From Natrialba asiatica DSM 12278 (GTDB lineage: Archaea; Halobacteriota; Halobacteria; Halobacteriales; Natrialbaceae): DNA of 54,974 nt. The position numbers and the translations under genes were made by a program. Below are positions 7,871-16,019 of the stretch, piece after piece; positions within the stretch are counted from its first letter, which is position 1; each line of letters opens with the position of its first letter. The DNA lies in contig NZ_AOIO01000023.1 in NCBI RefSeq assembly GCF_000337555.1, forward strand, positions 115,190 to 170,163. The letters run 5' to 3'. Under the pieces are notes generated by a model. It was not told where the DNA came from. It made no database searches and saw only the letters and a list, made by a program, of their open reading frames with translations.

Positions 7871-8650
7871 ATGATGGACCGACGGGATCAGTCGACGTCC
7901 GAAACGCAGCCAGAGCCATCGGACGGCTCCCGCACTCGCGCTGGCTCCACGGTTCGCTCCCTCGGACGACTCCTCTTCACAGCCGTCCTCGTCGGCGGGC
8001 TGCTCGCCGGCACGGCGATGCTCGCACCGATCGCAATAGACGACCTCGATTCTATCGGCGACATCCCCATTACCGAACGCCCCGCCCCGAGTTCAGATCC
8101 GCCGCCGGCCGGCGAGCGAAACCCCGAGGTAACCGACCCGGACGATCCCGGGGGTTCGGCCTACGAAACCGACGTTGAGACCGTGACGGCGACTACCGTC
8201 GAGGACTTCGTCCACGCCGAAGTCAACGAGCGACGGGCCGAGCACGGGCTCGACCCGTTGGCGTGGGACGGGACCATCGCCTCCGTCTCCCGCGCACACA
8301 GCGCCGACATGGCTCAGCAGGAGTACTTCTCGCATACGAACCCTGCCGGCGAAGGACCATACGACCGATTCACCGACGTCGACAATTACTGTCGCGCCTA
8401 CGGTGAAAACATCGCCATGACCTGGGTCGATAGACGCGTCGAGTCCCCCGACGAAGAGACCGTTGTCGAACACCAGACCGCCGAAGGCCTTGCGACCGGC
8501 CTCGTCAACCAGTGGATGAACTCGACGGACCACCGGAAGGCCATCCTCGAGCAGCACAGCTCCCAGGGCTGGGACCGGGCCGGAGTCGGCGTCTACATCG
8601 ACGACGACGGTGCGGTCTACGCGTCGCAGAACTTCTGTCGCGAGTTGTAG
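7871..8650 (+). CDS. Membrane-anchored CAP (SCP/PR1) domain protein
   Basis: A 259-residue protein; ATG at 7871 or 7874. Residues 1-30 are a hydrophilic S/T/E-rich head, 33-58 a single transmembrane helix, 60-105 an acidic P/D-rich stalk, and 110-258 a CAP domain. CAP motifs seen are HAEVNERRAEHGLDPLAWD, ARAHSADM-like SRAHSADMAQQEYFSH, YGENIAM, W-M-NS-H (VNQWMNSTDHRKAIL) and GVGVYIDDDGAVYASQNF. The two His and the Glu that form the CAP cavity are present. It is likely exposed on the outer membrane face; the function of archaeal CAP proteins is unknown. Confidence 0.85.
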   Translation: MMDRRDQSTSETQPEPSDGSRTRAGSTVRSLGRLLFTAVLVGGLLAGTAMLAPIAIDDLDSIGDIPITERPAPSSDPPPAGERNPEVTDPDDPGGSAYETDVETVTATTVEDFVHAEVNERRAEHGLDPLAWDGTIASVSRAHSADMAQQEYFSHTNPAGEGPYDRFTDVDNYCRAYGENIAMTWVDRRVESPDEETVVEHQTAEGLATGLVNQWMNSTDHRKAILEQHSSQGWDRAGVGVYIDDDGAVYASQNFCREL

Positions 8651-8755
8651 GCTGTCGAAGTCGTAGGTGTCACGGCATGCGGACACCGACATTCACCCAC
8701 AACCGCCACCAGAGCAGGGGAACGGTTATGGTTCCGGCACCAGCAGACCCGCACG

Positions 8756-9652
8756 ATGAGCGACGACCGAGTTCAGTCCGACTCCGACTCCGAAAGCGAG
8801 GCCGAGTCGACACCGGAATCGGGTGCCGACTCCGAGCCCTTCGAACCGGGTGGGGGCCCCAACCGCGTCGTTTCCGAAGAGAGCGTCGACGATATTCTCG
8901 ACTCGCTCGCGGAGACGGACGCGACGGCGGACTCCTCGCGGATAGCGGTTCCCGCGGATGACGGCCCGACGGCGGACGAATCTGCGGACGACCACGCGAC
9001 GAGCGGCGAGTCCGCGGACCCCGACGGCGAGTCAGCAACGACCAACTCGACTGGCGACGCGCGGGTGGCGAGCGAGACGGCGACAACGGAAACGGCTGCG
9101 GAACGTGTCGCGAGCAGCTCTCGGATCGAGAACACGACCGACGCCAGCACGGATGGCACTCGGGGTAGTGATACCGCCGGGACAGCCACCAGTGAGGTGG
9201 GTGCTGACGTGAACTCCAGCGAAGGGGATGGCGCTGCGATCGCCGGTGAGAGGGCCGAGACGATCACCGACGAGACTGGTACCGATAGCTCCGACCTCGC
9301 CTCCCGCATCGAACAGGGCACCGTTACCGGTGCCGACGTTCGCACTGCGGAAGCCGGAACCGGCCGCGAGTCCACACCGGACATCGACGAAATCGATCTG
9401 TCGATCGATGACCTCCAGACGGCAGCCGCCGAAACGAGCGCAAACGCAGGCGATACCGGGACCGAAAGCGGCGGCTCACCCGCCAGTGGATCGCCCAACG
9501 CCATCGCCGATCTCCCCGATGACGCCGGACCGTTCGCCGGTTCGATCGACGAATCGAACCGCGCCGAGAATCCAGCCGACACCGACGGCACCGCCACAAC
9601 TGACGACTCGCCGGGACTGCTCGGCCGCCTCAAAGAACTCTTCTCGCGATAG
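8756..9652 (+). CDS. Disordered acidic protein with amphipathic C-terminal helix
   Basis: A 298-residue protein made almost wholly of D, E, S, T, A and G. Two short ordered-looking segments stand out: RVVSEESVDDILDSLAE near residue 38 and DIDEIDLSIDDLQTA near 205. It ends with a basic amphipathic segment, GLLGRLKELFSR, which could dock to a membrane or a partner protein. No signal peptide or membrane span is seen. The codon pattern is the strongly GC3 haloarchaeal one, so it is a real gene rather than noise. No family was recognised; a scaffold or adaptor role is only a guess. Confidence 0.65.
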   Translation: MSDDRVQSDSDSESEAESTPESGADSEPFEPGGGPNRVVSEESVDDILDSLAETDATADSSRIAVPADDGPTADESADDHATSGESADPDGESATTNSTGDARVASETATTETAAERVASSSRIENTTDASTDGTRGSDTAGTATSEVGADVNSSEGDGAAIAGERAETITDETGTDSSDLASRIEQGTVTGADVRTAEAGTGRESTPDIDEIDLSIDDLQTAAAETSANAGDTGTESGGSPASGSPNAIADLPDDAGPFAGSIDESNRAENPADTDGTATTDDSPGLLGRLKELFSR

Positions 9653-9713
9653 TCTCGGCCGTTCGATTGTGCCGCCGATGAGTGCGAGTTCGATCACGGG
9701 AGGCCGAACGCAA

Positions 9714-10622
9714 TTACCCGACGAGTGTAATAAGCACGAACAGCGTCGCGATCGACGCGAGCGTCGTTATGAACACGTTCAGCGAGGCGAACGCTTCGTC
9801 GCCGCCGAGTTCGTTTGCGAAGACGAACGTCGAAACGGCGGTCGGCGTGCCGAGCATGACGACGGTAGCGGTGACCGTCGCGGTATCGACGGCGAGCCAC
9901 GAGAAGATTACCCACGCGAGCAGCGGCATGCAACAGATTTTGAGCGCGACGACGGCACCCGTCGCACCCGCGTCGATCGACGGCGTGTCGATCTGGAGGG
10001 AAGCGCCGACGCAGAGCAACGCGAGCGGGAGGGCGAACATACTGAGGACGTCGAGCCCGGCCGTGACAGCCGGCGCAACCGAGACGTGTGCCGACCCGAT
10101 CGCCAGGCCGGCTAGCAGCGAGAGGAGAACTGGATTCGTCGCGAGTCGACGCAGTTCTGCACTGAGCGTGGCGTTTGCCCCGTTGAGCGACGAGAGGACG
10201 AGAATCGTCAGCGGCAACTGTAATAGCGTGACGACGCCGAGGACGACGCTTGCGATCGCCGTCACGTCGTCGGCAAAGGTCGCCGCGACGAGCGGCAAGC
10301 CGAGGTAGCCGAGGTTCGAGTGGTACGATTGGACGATAGCCACGCTTCGGCGCGAGTCAGCCGCGCGATTTCGATGGACGAGCCAGGCGATGCCCGCCGT
10401 GAGCCCGAAGACGAGCGCCAGTCCGCCTGCAAGCGACGGCGAGAGCAACTCGTCTATCGCCTGGTCGTACGTCGCAACGAAGACGAGCGCCGGCAGCGCA
10501 ACGTAGTACGCGGCAGCGTTGAGCCACGCCGTTCGTGTCGTATCGAGGATGCCGACCGTTCGGAGTCCGGCACCGAACACCAACAACGCGAGCAACGCAA
10601 GCAGCCGACCGAGCACGTCCAT
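9714..10622 (-). CDS. AEC-family (auxin efflux carrier type) transporter
   Basis: A 302-residue membrane protein with about ten helices in two five-helix halves. It opens with a hydrophobic helix (LLALLALLVFGAGLRTVGIL) and has the AEC-like AAYYVALPALVFVAT near residue 37, SYHSNLGYLGLPLV near 118 (N-x-GFxGLP type crossover), and a C-terminal GTPTAVSTFVFANELGGDE, matching the P-x-A...F-A-x-x-Y/L-G signature of the second half. The family exports small organic anions; the substrate here is unknown. It is convergent with the disordered acidic gene and 235 bp from the tRNA-Val region. Confidence 0.85.
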   Translation of the reverse strand: MDVLGRLLALLALLVFGAGLRTVGILDTTRTAWLNAAAYYVALPALVFVATYDQAIDELLSPSLAGGLALVFGLTAGIAWLVHRNRAADSRRSVAIVQSYHSNLGYLGLPLVAATFADDVTAIASVVLGVVTLLQLPLTILVLSSLNGANATLSAELRRLATNPVLLSLLAGLAIGSAHVSVAPAVTAGLDVLSMFALPLALLCVGASLQIDTPSIDAGATGAVVALKICCMPLLAWVIFSWLAVDTATVTATVVMLGTPTAVSTFVFANELGGDEAFASLNVFITTLASIATLFVLITLVG

Positions 10623-10746
10623 ATGCCGCCCCAGTCGACTCGGGCATTTCTACCGTTCGGTTCCGGACAGTACTGGGAACGACCGAACGAGCGATGACCG
10701 TCCGGCGAGCGTAGCAAGGCGCTCGTCGAATTGTGTCGCTGAGAAA

Positions 10747-10878
10747 TGGGTTGGGGCAGATTTGAACCACGGTCGTTCCGCTTCGCTATACTCCCTGATT
10801 CAAATCTTCCCAACGTTACAACTCAATCGCTCACGGATTTGTTCGCGACAGAAGTAGTGGGTTGGGGCAGATTTGAAC
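10747..10878. repeat. Duplicated fragments of the tRNA-Val 3' end
   Basis: The 21-bp end of tRNA-Val (acceptor and T-arm side, 10858-10878) occurs again as an exact direct repeat at 10747-10767. A third, inverted and slightly degraded copy (TTCAAATCTTCCCAAC) lies at 10799-10814. The 90 bp between the direct repeats contain no gene. This is the pattern left at tRNA-type attachment sites by integrated elements. No integrase is present in the window. Confidence 0.75.
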
Positions 10879-10932
10879 TGCCGGCCTCCTCCATGTCAAG
10901 GAGGTGTCATAACCAGACTAGACCACCAACCC
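10858..10932 (-). tRNA. tRNA-Val (GAC)
   Basis: Reading the minus strand from 10932, the acceptor strand is GGGTTGG and pairs with CCAACCC near 10859-10865, with discriminator A at 10858. The anticodon stem is CCTCC/GGAGG with the loop TTGACAT, so the anticodon is GAC (Val, GUC codons). The T arm carries the canonical GTTCAAATC loop. It is 75 nt, with no intron and no encoded CCA. A fragment of its 3' end is repeated 111 bp away. Confidence 0.95.
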
Positions 10933-11111
10933 GCCTGGTTTCGCTTTCCGTGGCCTGCGGCGCCACGCTGTCTGCACTCGTTCGTTGCCCGCCACCGTAA
11001 TTGAAGGTTTCGAATCGATCGTCGTACGCAACTGGTCCTCACGCTCCAACAAGCTTAAGATGGTGTACTCATATGAACATCATAAGACAACAACGTACAT
11101 TGGTGTCCACT

Positions 11112-12146
11112 ATGCAGGAGTATGTCGAACGAGTGACCGACGGAGCGAATCTCACACAATCGGAGGCTCGAGCGGCCTCGACGGCCGTCTTCGAAGAGGC
11201 AACCGAGGCACAGATCGGTGCACTGCTTGCTGCACTGCGCGCGAAAGAAGAGACCGAAGCCGAAATCGCCGGCTTTGCACAAGGCATGCGCAACGTCGCA
11301 CGGACGATCGAACCGGATCGAAAACCGCTGGTCGACACCTGCGGAACGGGCGGCGACGACTACAACACCATCAACGTCTCGACGACGAGTTCAATCGTCG
11401 CCGCCGGGGCCGGTGTTCCGATCGCAAAGCACGGCAACTACTCGGTGTCGTCGTCGTCGGGAAGCGCGGACGTACTCGAGGAAGTCGGGGTCAACGTCGA
11501 GGCCGAACCGCCGGCCGTCGAGGACGCCATCGAGCGCGACGGGATCGGCTTTATGCTCGCGCCGGTGTTCCACCCGGCGATGAAGGCCGTCATCGGCCCG
11601 CGCAAAGAACTCGGTATGCGGACGATATTCAACGTCCTCGGGCCGCTGACGAACCCCGCCGGCGCGGACGCGCAGGTGATCGGCGTCTACGACGCCGAAC
11701 TCGTGCCCGTGCTTGCAAACGCGCTTGCGCGGATGGACGTCGACCGGGCGCTGGTCGTCCACGGTGCCGGCACGGACGAAATCGCGATTCACGGCGAGAC
11801 GGCCGTCGCGGAGGTCGAGGGCGAGACCGTCGACGAGTTCAGCACCGATCCCGAAACCCTCGGGCTCGACGAACACGACATCGGTGAGATCGCCGGCGGC
11901 ACGCCCGCGGAGAACGCGACCGATCTGCGCGGGATCGTCGAGGGATCTGCGACCGGAGCCAAGCGCGACGTGATCCTCGCGAACGCTGGCGCGGCGATTT
12001 ACGTCGCCGGCGAGGCGGACTCGCTCGCAGACGGCGCGGCAGTCGCGCGCGAGGCGATCGAGTCGGGCGCGGCGGCGACGAAGCTCGAGCAGCTCTGTAC
12101 GACCGCGGCAGCGTCCGAGCCGGAGCCGGAGCCACAACCCCGATGA
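11112..12146 (+). CDS. trpD: Anthranilate phosphoribosyltransferase
   Basis: Transfers the phosphoribosyl group of PRPP to anthranilate, the second step of tryptophan biosynthesis. The 344-residue protein shows the family core: DTCGTGGDDYNTINVST near residue 75, IAKHGNYSVSSSSGSADVLE near 105, GPLTNPAG near 180 and VVHGAGTDE near 215. The ATG at 11112 is preceded by AGCTTAAG (11052) and CATAAG (11081) boxes; an in-frame ATG at 11073 is possible but adds no family sequence. It is the first gene of trpDFEG; its stop overlaps the trpF start by 4 bp. The C-terminus has a short E/P/Q repeat. Confidence 0.95.
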   Translation: MQEYVERVTDGANLTQSEARAASTAVFEEATEAQIGALLAALRAKEETEAEIAGFAQGMRNVARTIEPDRKPLVDTCGTGGDDYNTINVSTTSSIVAAGAGVPIAKHGNYSVSSSSGSADVLEEVGVNVEAEPPAVEDAIERDGIGFMLAPVFHPAMKAVIGPRKELGMRTIFNVLGPLTNPAGADAQVIGVYDAELVPVLANALARMDVDRALVVHGAGTDEIAIHGETAVAEVEGETVDEFSTDPETLGLDEHDIGEIAGGTPAENATDLRGIVEGSATGAKRDVILANAGAAIYVAGEADSLADGAAVAREAIESGAAATKLEQLCTTAAASEPEPEPQPR

Positions 12147-12805
12147 CGCGCGTCAAGATCTGCGGCCTGACGAGCGCGGCGGACATCGAAACCGCGGTCG
12201 ACGCCGGTGCCGATGCCGTCGGCGTCATCTGCGACGTGCCGGTCGACACGCCCCGGGAAGTCGCCGTCGACCGAGCACGCGAACTCGTCGCGGCCGTGCC
12301 GCCGTTCGTAACGGCGGTGCTCGTGACGATGCCCGAAACGCCGGCGGCGGCGATCGACCTGGTCGAGCGTGTCGGCCCCGACGCGGTGCAGGTCCACGGG
12401 AGCCTGGAGCCAACTGAACTCGGGTCCCTGCACGAGACGATCGATGCAGACCTCATCGCGGCGGTCGATGCTGGCGAGATGGATGCCCCGCTCGCCGGCG
12501 AGTATGCTGAGGCGATCGATGCGCTCATTGTCGACAGCGCGGATGAAGACGGCGGTGGTGGCACCGGCGAACCACATGACTGGGATCGAACGCGAACGGT
12601 GACGGACGCGCTTGAGACGCCGGTGGTTCTCGCCGGGGGACTCACGCCCGAAAACGTCGCGGACGCAGTGCGGGCGGTCGATCCGTTCGCCGTCGACGTT
12701 GCAAGCGGCGTCGAGACCACGGGCGGGAGCAAGGATACTGATGCCGTTCGGTCGTTCGTCGACCGAGCCAGACACGCCGAACAGACGACGGGGTTGCAGC
12801 CGTAA
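12143..12805 (+). CDS. trpF: N-(5'-phosphoribosyl)anthranilate isomerase
   Basis: A TIM-barrel isomerase catalysing the Amadori rearrangement in tryptophan synthesis; 220 residues. The start TRVKICGLTSAADIETAVDAGADAVG carries the catalytic Cys of the KICGLT motif (about residue 7). The product-binding end reads LAGGLTPENVADAV, and FAVDVASGVETTGGSKD supplies the catalytic Asp and the phosphate-binding SGVE-x-GxKD loop. An acidic/glycine insert lies near residue 135. It overlaps trpD by 4 bp and precedes trpE by 4 bp, so it is translated from the same message. Confidence 0.95.
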   Translation: MTRVKICGLTSAADIETAVDAGADAVGVICDVPVDTPREVAVDRARELVAAVPPFVTAVLVTMPETPAAAIDLVERVGPDAVQVHGSLEPTELGSLHETIDADLIAAVDAGEMDAPLAGEYAEAIDALIVDSADEDGGGGTGEPHDWDRTRTVTDALETPVVLAGGLTPENVADAVRAVDPFAVDVASGVETTGGSKDTDAVRSFVDRARHAEQTTGLQP

Positions 12806-12809
12806 TGTT

Positions 12810-14606
12810 ATGAGTGACACGACTTCGAATGCAGACGACCTCCTTTCGTTCGATATCGACCGTGAAACGTTCTGTGCGTATGCCACCGGTGACACGACAA
12901 CGGCCGACGACCGACCTGCCGTCGTTCGTACCGTCGCAACACTCGATCTCGAGACGACGCCGCTGACTGCCTATGCGGCGCTGACCGGACGAACGAACGC
13001 AGAAACGAGAGCGGGAACCAACGCAGACGGGGAGACAACGGCGACCGATCGCGACCCCTCGCCGTATGCCTTCCTGCTCGAAAGCGCGGACAAGACACCG
13101 TCGAGCGATCCGGATGGTGCTTTCCGGCCGCGGTCCGACGGTACAGAGCGACACGCGCGATTCTCGTACGTGGGCTACGACCCCGAAGCCGTCATCACCG
13201 TCGAACCGGACGGGATGCGTGTCGAGGCGCTCTCGGCGGATGCGCCGCTCGAGTTCATCGCTGCCGACGACAGTACTGACGATGCCAGCGCAACCGGTGA
13301 CACCGTCGACGCGCTTCGACGGGCCATGCCCGACGTGCGCCTCGCGAACGTTCCCGATCACGACCGACAGCACCTTGACGGCGGCCTCGTCGGCTTTCTC
13401 GCCTACGACGCCGTCTACGACCTCTGGCTCGACGAGGTCGGCTGCGAGCGACCGAACTCGCGGTTCCCGGACGCGCAGTTCGTCCTGACGACGAAGACGC
13501 TCGCGTTCGACGAACGCGACGGGACGATCTCGCTCGTCTTCACACCGGTCGTCGACGCCGAAGACGATCCCGCCGCCGTCTACGACGACCTCCGCGCTGA
13601 GGCGGCCGCCGTCGCGTCGACGCTGCGGACCGCCGAACGGTCCGATCCCGGCGGCTTCGTTCGCGAAAACGAGGTCGCCGGGTCGCCGGAACGCTACGAA
13701 GCGAGCGTCGAACGGGCGAAAGAACACGTCCTCGACGGCGACATCTACCAGGGCGTCATCTCCCGGTCGCGCGAACTCTACGGGGAGGTCGATCCCATCG
13801 GCTTCTACGAGGCGATGCGGGAGATCAACCCCTCGCCGTACATGTACTTGCTCGAGCACGACGACCTGACCGTCGTCGGTGCAAGCCCCGAAACGCTGCT
13901 ATCGGTGCGCGGGCGAGAAGTCATGGCGAATCCGATCGCCGGCACCTGCGACCGCGGGACGAGCCCCGTCGAGGACCGCCGACTGGCGGGCGAGATGCTC
14001 GCAGACGGGAAGGAGCGCGCCGAACACACCATGCTGGTCGACCTCGCGCGAAACGATGTACGGCGCGTCTCGGCGGCCGGCTCCGTCCGCGTCGACGAGT
14101 TCATGAACGTGCTGAAGTACAGCCACGTCCAGCACATCGAGTCGACGGTGACGGGCGAGTTGGCCGCGGACGCCGACGCGTTCGACGCGACGCGGGCGTC
14201 GTTTCCCGCGGGGACGCTCTCGGGCGCGCCGAAGATCCGCGCGATGGAGCTCATCGACGAACTCGAGACCGAGCCCCGCGGGCTGTACGGCGGGGGCGTC
14301 GGCTACTACTCCTGGACGGCCGACGCCGATTTCGCGATCGTCATTCGGACGGCCACGGTGGAAGCGGACGCGCCGGTTCCCGATTCGAACGGGCGAACGG
14401 GAGATCGGATCACGGTTCGCGCGGGGGCCGGCCTGGTCGCCGATAGCGATCCCGCGGCCGAGTACGAGGAGACGGAGCAAAAGATGGGCGGCGTCCTCGC
14501 GGCGCTCGAAGCAATCGAGTGTGACGCCGACGCCGATGCCGGCGCTGACGGGGCGGAGACTACGACCGTCGATGCGTCCGCCGAGACGCCGGAGGTGAGT
14601 CGATGA
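12810..14606 (+). CDS. trpE: Anthranilate synthase component I
   Basis: The chorismate-using subunit, 598 residues from ATG 12810. Motifs of the chorismate-binding domain include YQGVISRSRELYG, the INPSPYMY-LEH segment, GASPETLL, ANPIAGTCDRG, ERAEHTMLVDLARNDVRRV and PAGTLSGAPKIRAMELIDELE. The usual LLES-like feedback site near the N-terminus appears as AFLLESADK, suggesting tryptophan feedback control. Two low-complexity acidic loops (about 55-80 and 150-160) are extra. It works with TrpG, which supplies ammonia; the trpE stop overlaps the trpG start by 4 bp. Confidence 0.95.
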   Translation: MSDTTSNADDLLSFDIDRETFCAYATGDTTTADDRPAVVRTVATLDLETTPLTAYAALTGRTNAETRAGTNADGETTATDRDPSPYAFLLESADKTPSSDPDGAFRPRSDGTERHARFSYVGYDPEAVITVEPDGMRVEALSADAPLEFIAADDSTDDASATGDTVDALRRAMPDVRLANVPDHDRQHLDGGLVGFLAYDAVYDLWLDEVGCERPNSRFPDAQFVLTTKTLAFDERDGTISLVFTPVVDAEDDPAAVYDDLRAEAAAVASTLRTAERSDPGGFVRENEVAGSPERYEASVERAKEHVLDGDIYQGVISRSRELYGEVDPIGFYEAMREINPSPYMYLLEHDDLTVVGASPETLLSVRGREVMANPIAGTCDRGTSPVEDRRLAGEMLADGKERAEHTMLVDLARNDVRRVSAAGSVRVDEFMNVLKYSHVQHIESTVTGELAADADAFDATRASFPAGTLSGAPKIRAMELIDELETEPRGLYGGGVGYYSWTADADFAIVIRTATVEADAPVPDSNGRTGDRITVRAGAGLVADSDPAAEYEETEQKMGGVLAALEAIECDADADAGADGAETTTVDASAETPEVSR

Positions 14607-15280
14607 GCGAGCGGACAGTCGATCGGCGCGACGCGGCGCGGGGGACACAGACGCAGGCGCAGGCGCAGACACAGACGCGGACACAGCGCGTACTCTTCGT
14701 CGACAACTACGATTCGTTCACGTACAACCTCGTGGAGTACGTGAGCCAGCAGGCGAACACGGAGACCGCCGTGGTGAAGAATACGGCCTCGATCGCGGAC
14801 GTGCGGGCCGCCGATCCCGACGCGATCATCATCAGTCCCGGTCCCGGCCACCCGAAGAACGACCGCGACGTCGGCGTCTCGACGGCCGTGCTCCGCGAGT
14901 TCAGTCCCGACGTACCGACGCTCGGCGTCTGCCTCGGACTCGAGGCCGCCGTCTACGAGTTCGGCGGGACGGTCGGGCGAGCGCCCGACCCGATCCACGG
15001 CAAGGCGTCGACGGTCGATCACGACGGGGCGGGCGTCTTCGCCGGCCTCGAGCAGGGCTTTCAGGCCGGCCGGTACCACTCGCTGGTGGCGACCGACGTT
15101 CCCGACTGCTTCGAGGTGACGGCGACGGCGACCCACGGCGACGCCGAACTCGTGATGGGGATTCGCCACCGCGAGTATCCGATCGAGTGCGTTCAATTCC
15201 ATCCGGAGAGCGTGCTCACGGCTGTCGGCCACGATATTATCGAAAATTTCCTCGCAGCCATAGACGAGGGCGACGAGTAG
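14603..15280 (+). CDS. trpG: Anthranilate synthase component II (glutamine amidotransferase)
   Basis: A class I glutamine amidotransferase, 225 residues. The nucleophile is C110 in LGVCLGLEAA and the His-Glu pair is H200/E202 in QFHPES. The oxyanion motif is ISPGPGHP near 78. The usual GHQ after the catalytic Cys reads GLE here. The first 28 residues are an unusual Gln/Thr/Ala repeat (TQTQAQAQTQTRTQ), coded by a near-perfect six-base repeat, before the true domain start VLFVDNYDSFTYN; it may be slippage-prone. It is the last gene of the trp operon seen here; trpA, trpB and trpC are not in the window. Confidence 0.95.
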   Translation: MSERTVDRRDAARGTQTQAQAQTQTRTQRVLFVDNYDSFTYNLVEYVSQQANTETAVVKNTASIADVRAADPDAIIISPGPGHPKNDRDVGVSTAVLREFSPDVPTLGVCLGLEAAVYEFGGTVGRAPDPIHGKASTVDHDGAGVFAGLEQGFQAGRYHSLVATDVPDCFEVTATATHGDAELVMGIRHREYPIECVQFHPESVLTAVGHDIIENFLAAIDEGDE

Positions 15281-15391
15281 CGCCACTCGTTGTGACGATT
15301 GACGCGACAGATCGGCCGGGACCGTCGTTCCCGATGAGTTTCGATATCCGTGTTGGGAGAAATAGAGCAGTACGAGCGCCAGAACGGCCTA

Positions 15392-15574
15392 TTAGACGCC
15401 AGGAAGCATGCCGAGCGTACCGGTGGCATACAGCGCCGCGAGAACGACCGCAGCGATGATCCCGACGCGGACGGCCAGTTTGATCGCAATACGAATCGCA
15501 ATGACAGCGACCGCGAAGGCGGCGAGTGCCGCCAGCACGAGAAGCACCGTCGACCCCGTCAGTGGTTCGACCAT
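15392..15574 (-). CDS. Small two-helix membrane protein
   Basis: A 60-residue protein (MVEPLTGSTVLLVLAALA...) with two transmembrane segments separated by a short basic IRIAIKLAVR stretch. ATG 15574 is chosen because the first helix begins immediately; the upstream extension of the frame looks non-coding. It ends LGMLPGV. It is convergent with trpG, 111 bp away. Function is unknown; small proteins of this type are frequent in haloarchaea. Confidence 0.6.
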   Translation of the reverse strand: MVEPLTGSTVLLVLAALAAFAVAVIAIRIAIKLAVRVGIIAAVVLAALYATGTLGMLPGV

Positions 15575-15865
15575 GTCCGAACTCCTGTCCCCCAGTGCCG
15601 TAATCTTTCCGGATATCCTGACAGCAGTGGAATCGGGACCATATCTGGAACTGATGGTTATTTCCGGAGACGCGAATTCTACCGCTGTACGCGTCGGTAG
15701 AGCCGTTTTTCCGGTGTCATTGATGAACAACGAGGGGCGTTCTCCGCACACGTTTCGGTTGCTCTGATAATCGTTAAGGCACTCGACCACGTAGCAGTAG
15801 TTAGCACGAGCGGCGACACTCCCGGTCGTCCACGAACAGATATCACAGAGATATCTTTACAACTA

Positions 15866-15890
15866 CACTTGTGCTACTCCAACACGAGTG
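15866..15890. promoter_or_regulatory. Imperfect dyad upstream of the nrdJ promoter
   Basis: The arms CACTTGTG (15866-15873) and CACGAGTG (15883-15890) are inverted with one mismatch and a 9-nt spacer, ending about 17 nt before the TTTTATG box at 15907. The position fits an operator for a regulator of ribonucleotide reductase. It does not match the NrdR box I know, so the regulator is not assigned. Confidence 0.45.
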
Positions 15891-15906
15891 GGATAACAAC
15901 ACCACG

Positions 15907-15913
15907 TTTTATG
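15907..15913 (+). promoter_or_regulatory. TATA-like box of nrdJ
   Basis: GTTTTATG lies in an AT-rich pocket, downstream of the dyad and about 110 nt before the GTG start, which predicts a leader of roughly 80 nt rather than the leaderless arrangement seen at many genes here. Confidence 0.4.
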
Positions 15914-16019
15914 AGGGATGCATGAATACCAGACCTTCGTCACGAATGATGAGAGCCAGGACTCGGATACACGCACGAATCGACACAGCGCGACGTGATA
16001 CCCACGAGGTGACCCGCGC

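Larger units (their letters stand above)
15575..16019. other. Intergenic region before the ribonucleotide reductase
   Basis: No gene seen in 445 bp. It holds a 7-bp inverted repeat AGATATC/GATATCT (15838-15856), the imperfect dyad at 15866-15890 and a TATA-like box at 15907-15913, all pointing towards the reductase gene. An 80-nt leader is implied between the box and its GTG start. Confidence 0.6.

Noticed and set aside
10746..11000. 84-codon plus-strand frame starting MGWGRFEPRS
   Set aside because: It runs through tRNA-Val and its duplicated 3' end, and the repeated GWGRFE text is just the tRNA sequence translated. Such frames are a known annotation artefact.
12642..13859. 405-codon minus-strand frame opposite trpE
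   Set aside because: A shadow of trpE; the sense strand is a clear anthranilate synthase.
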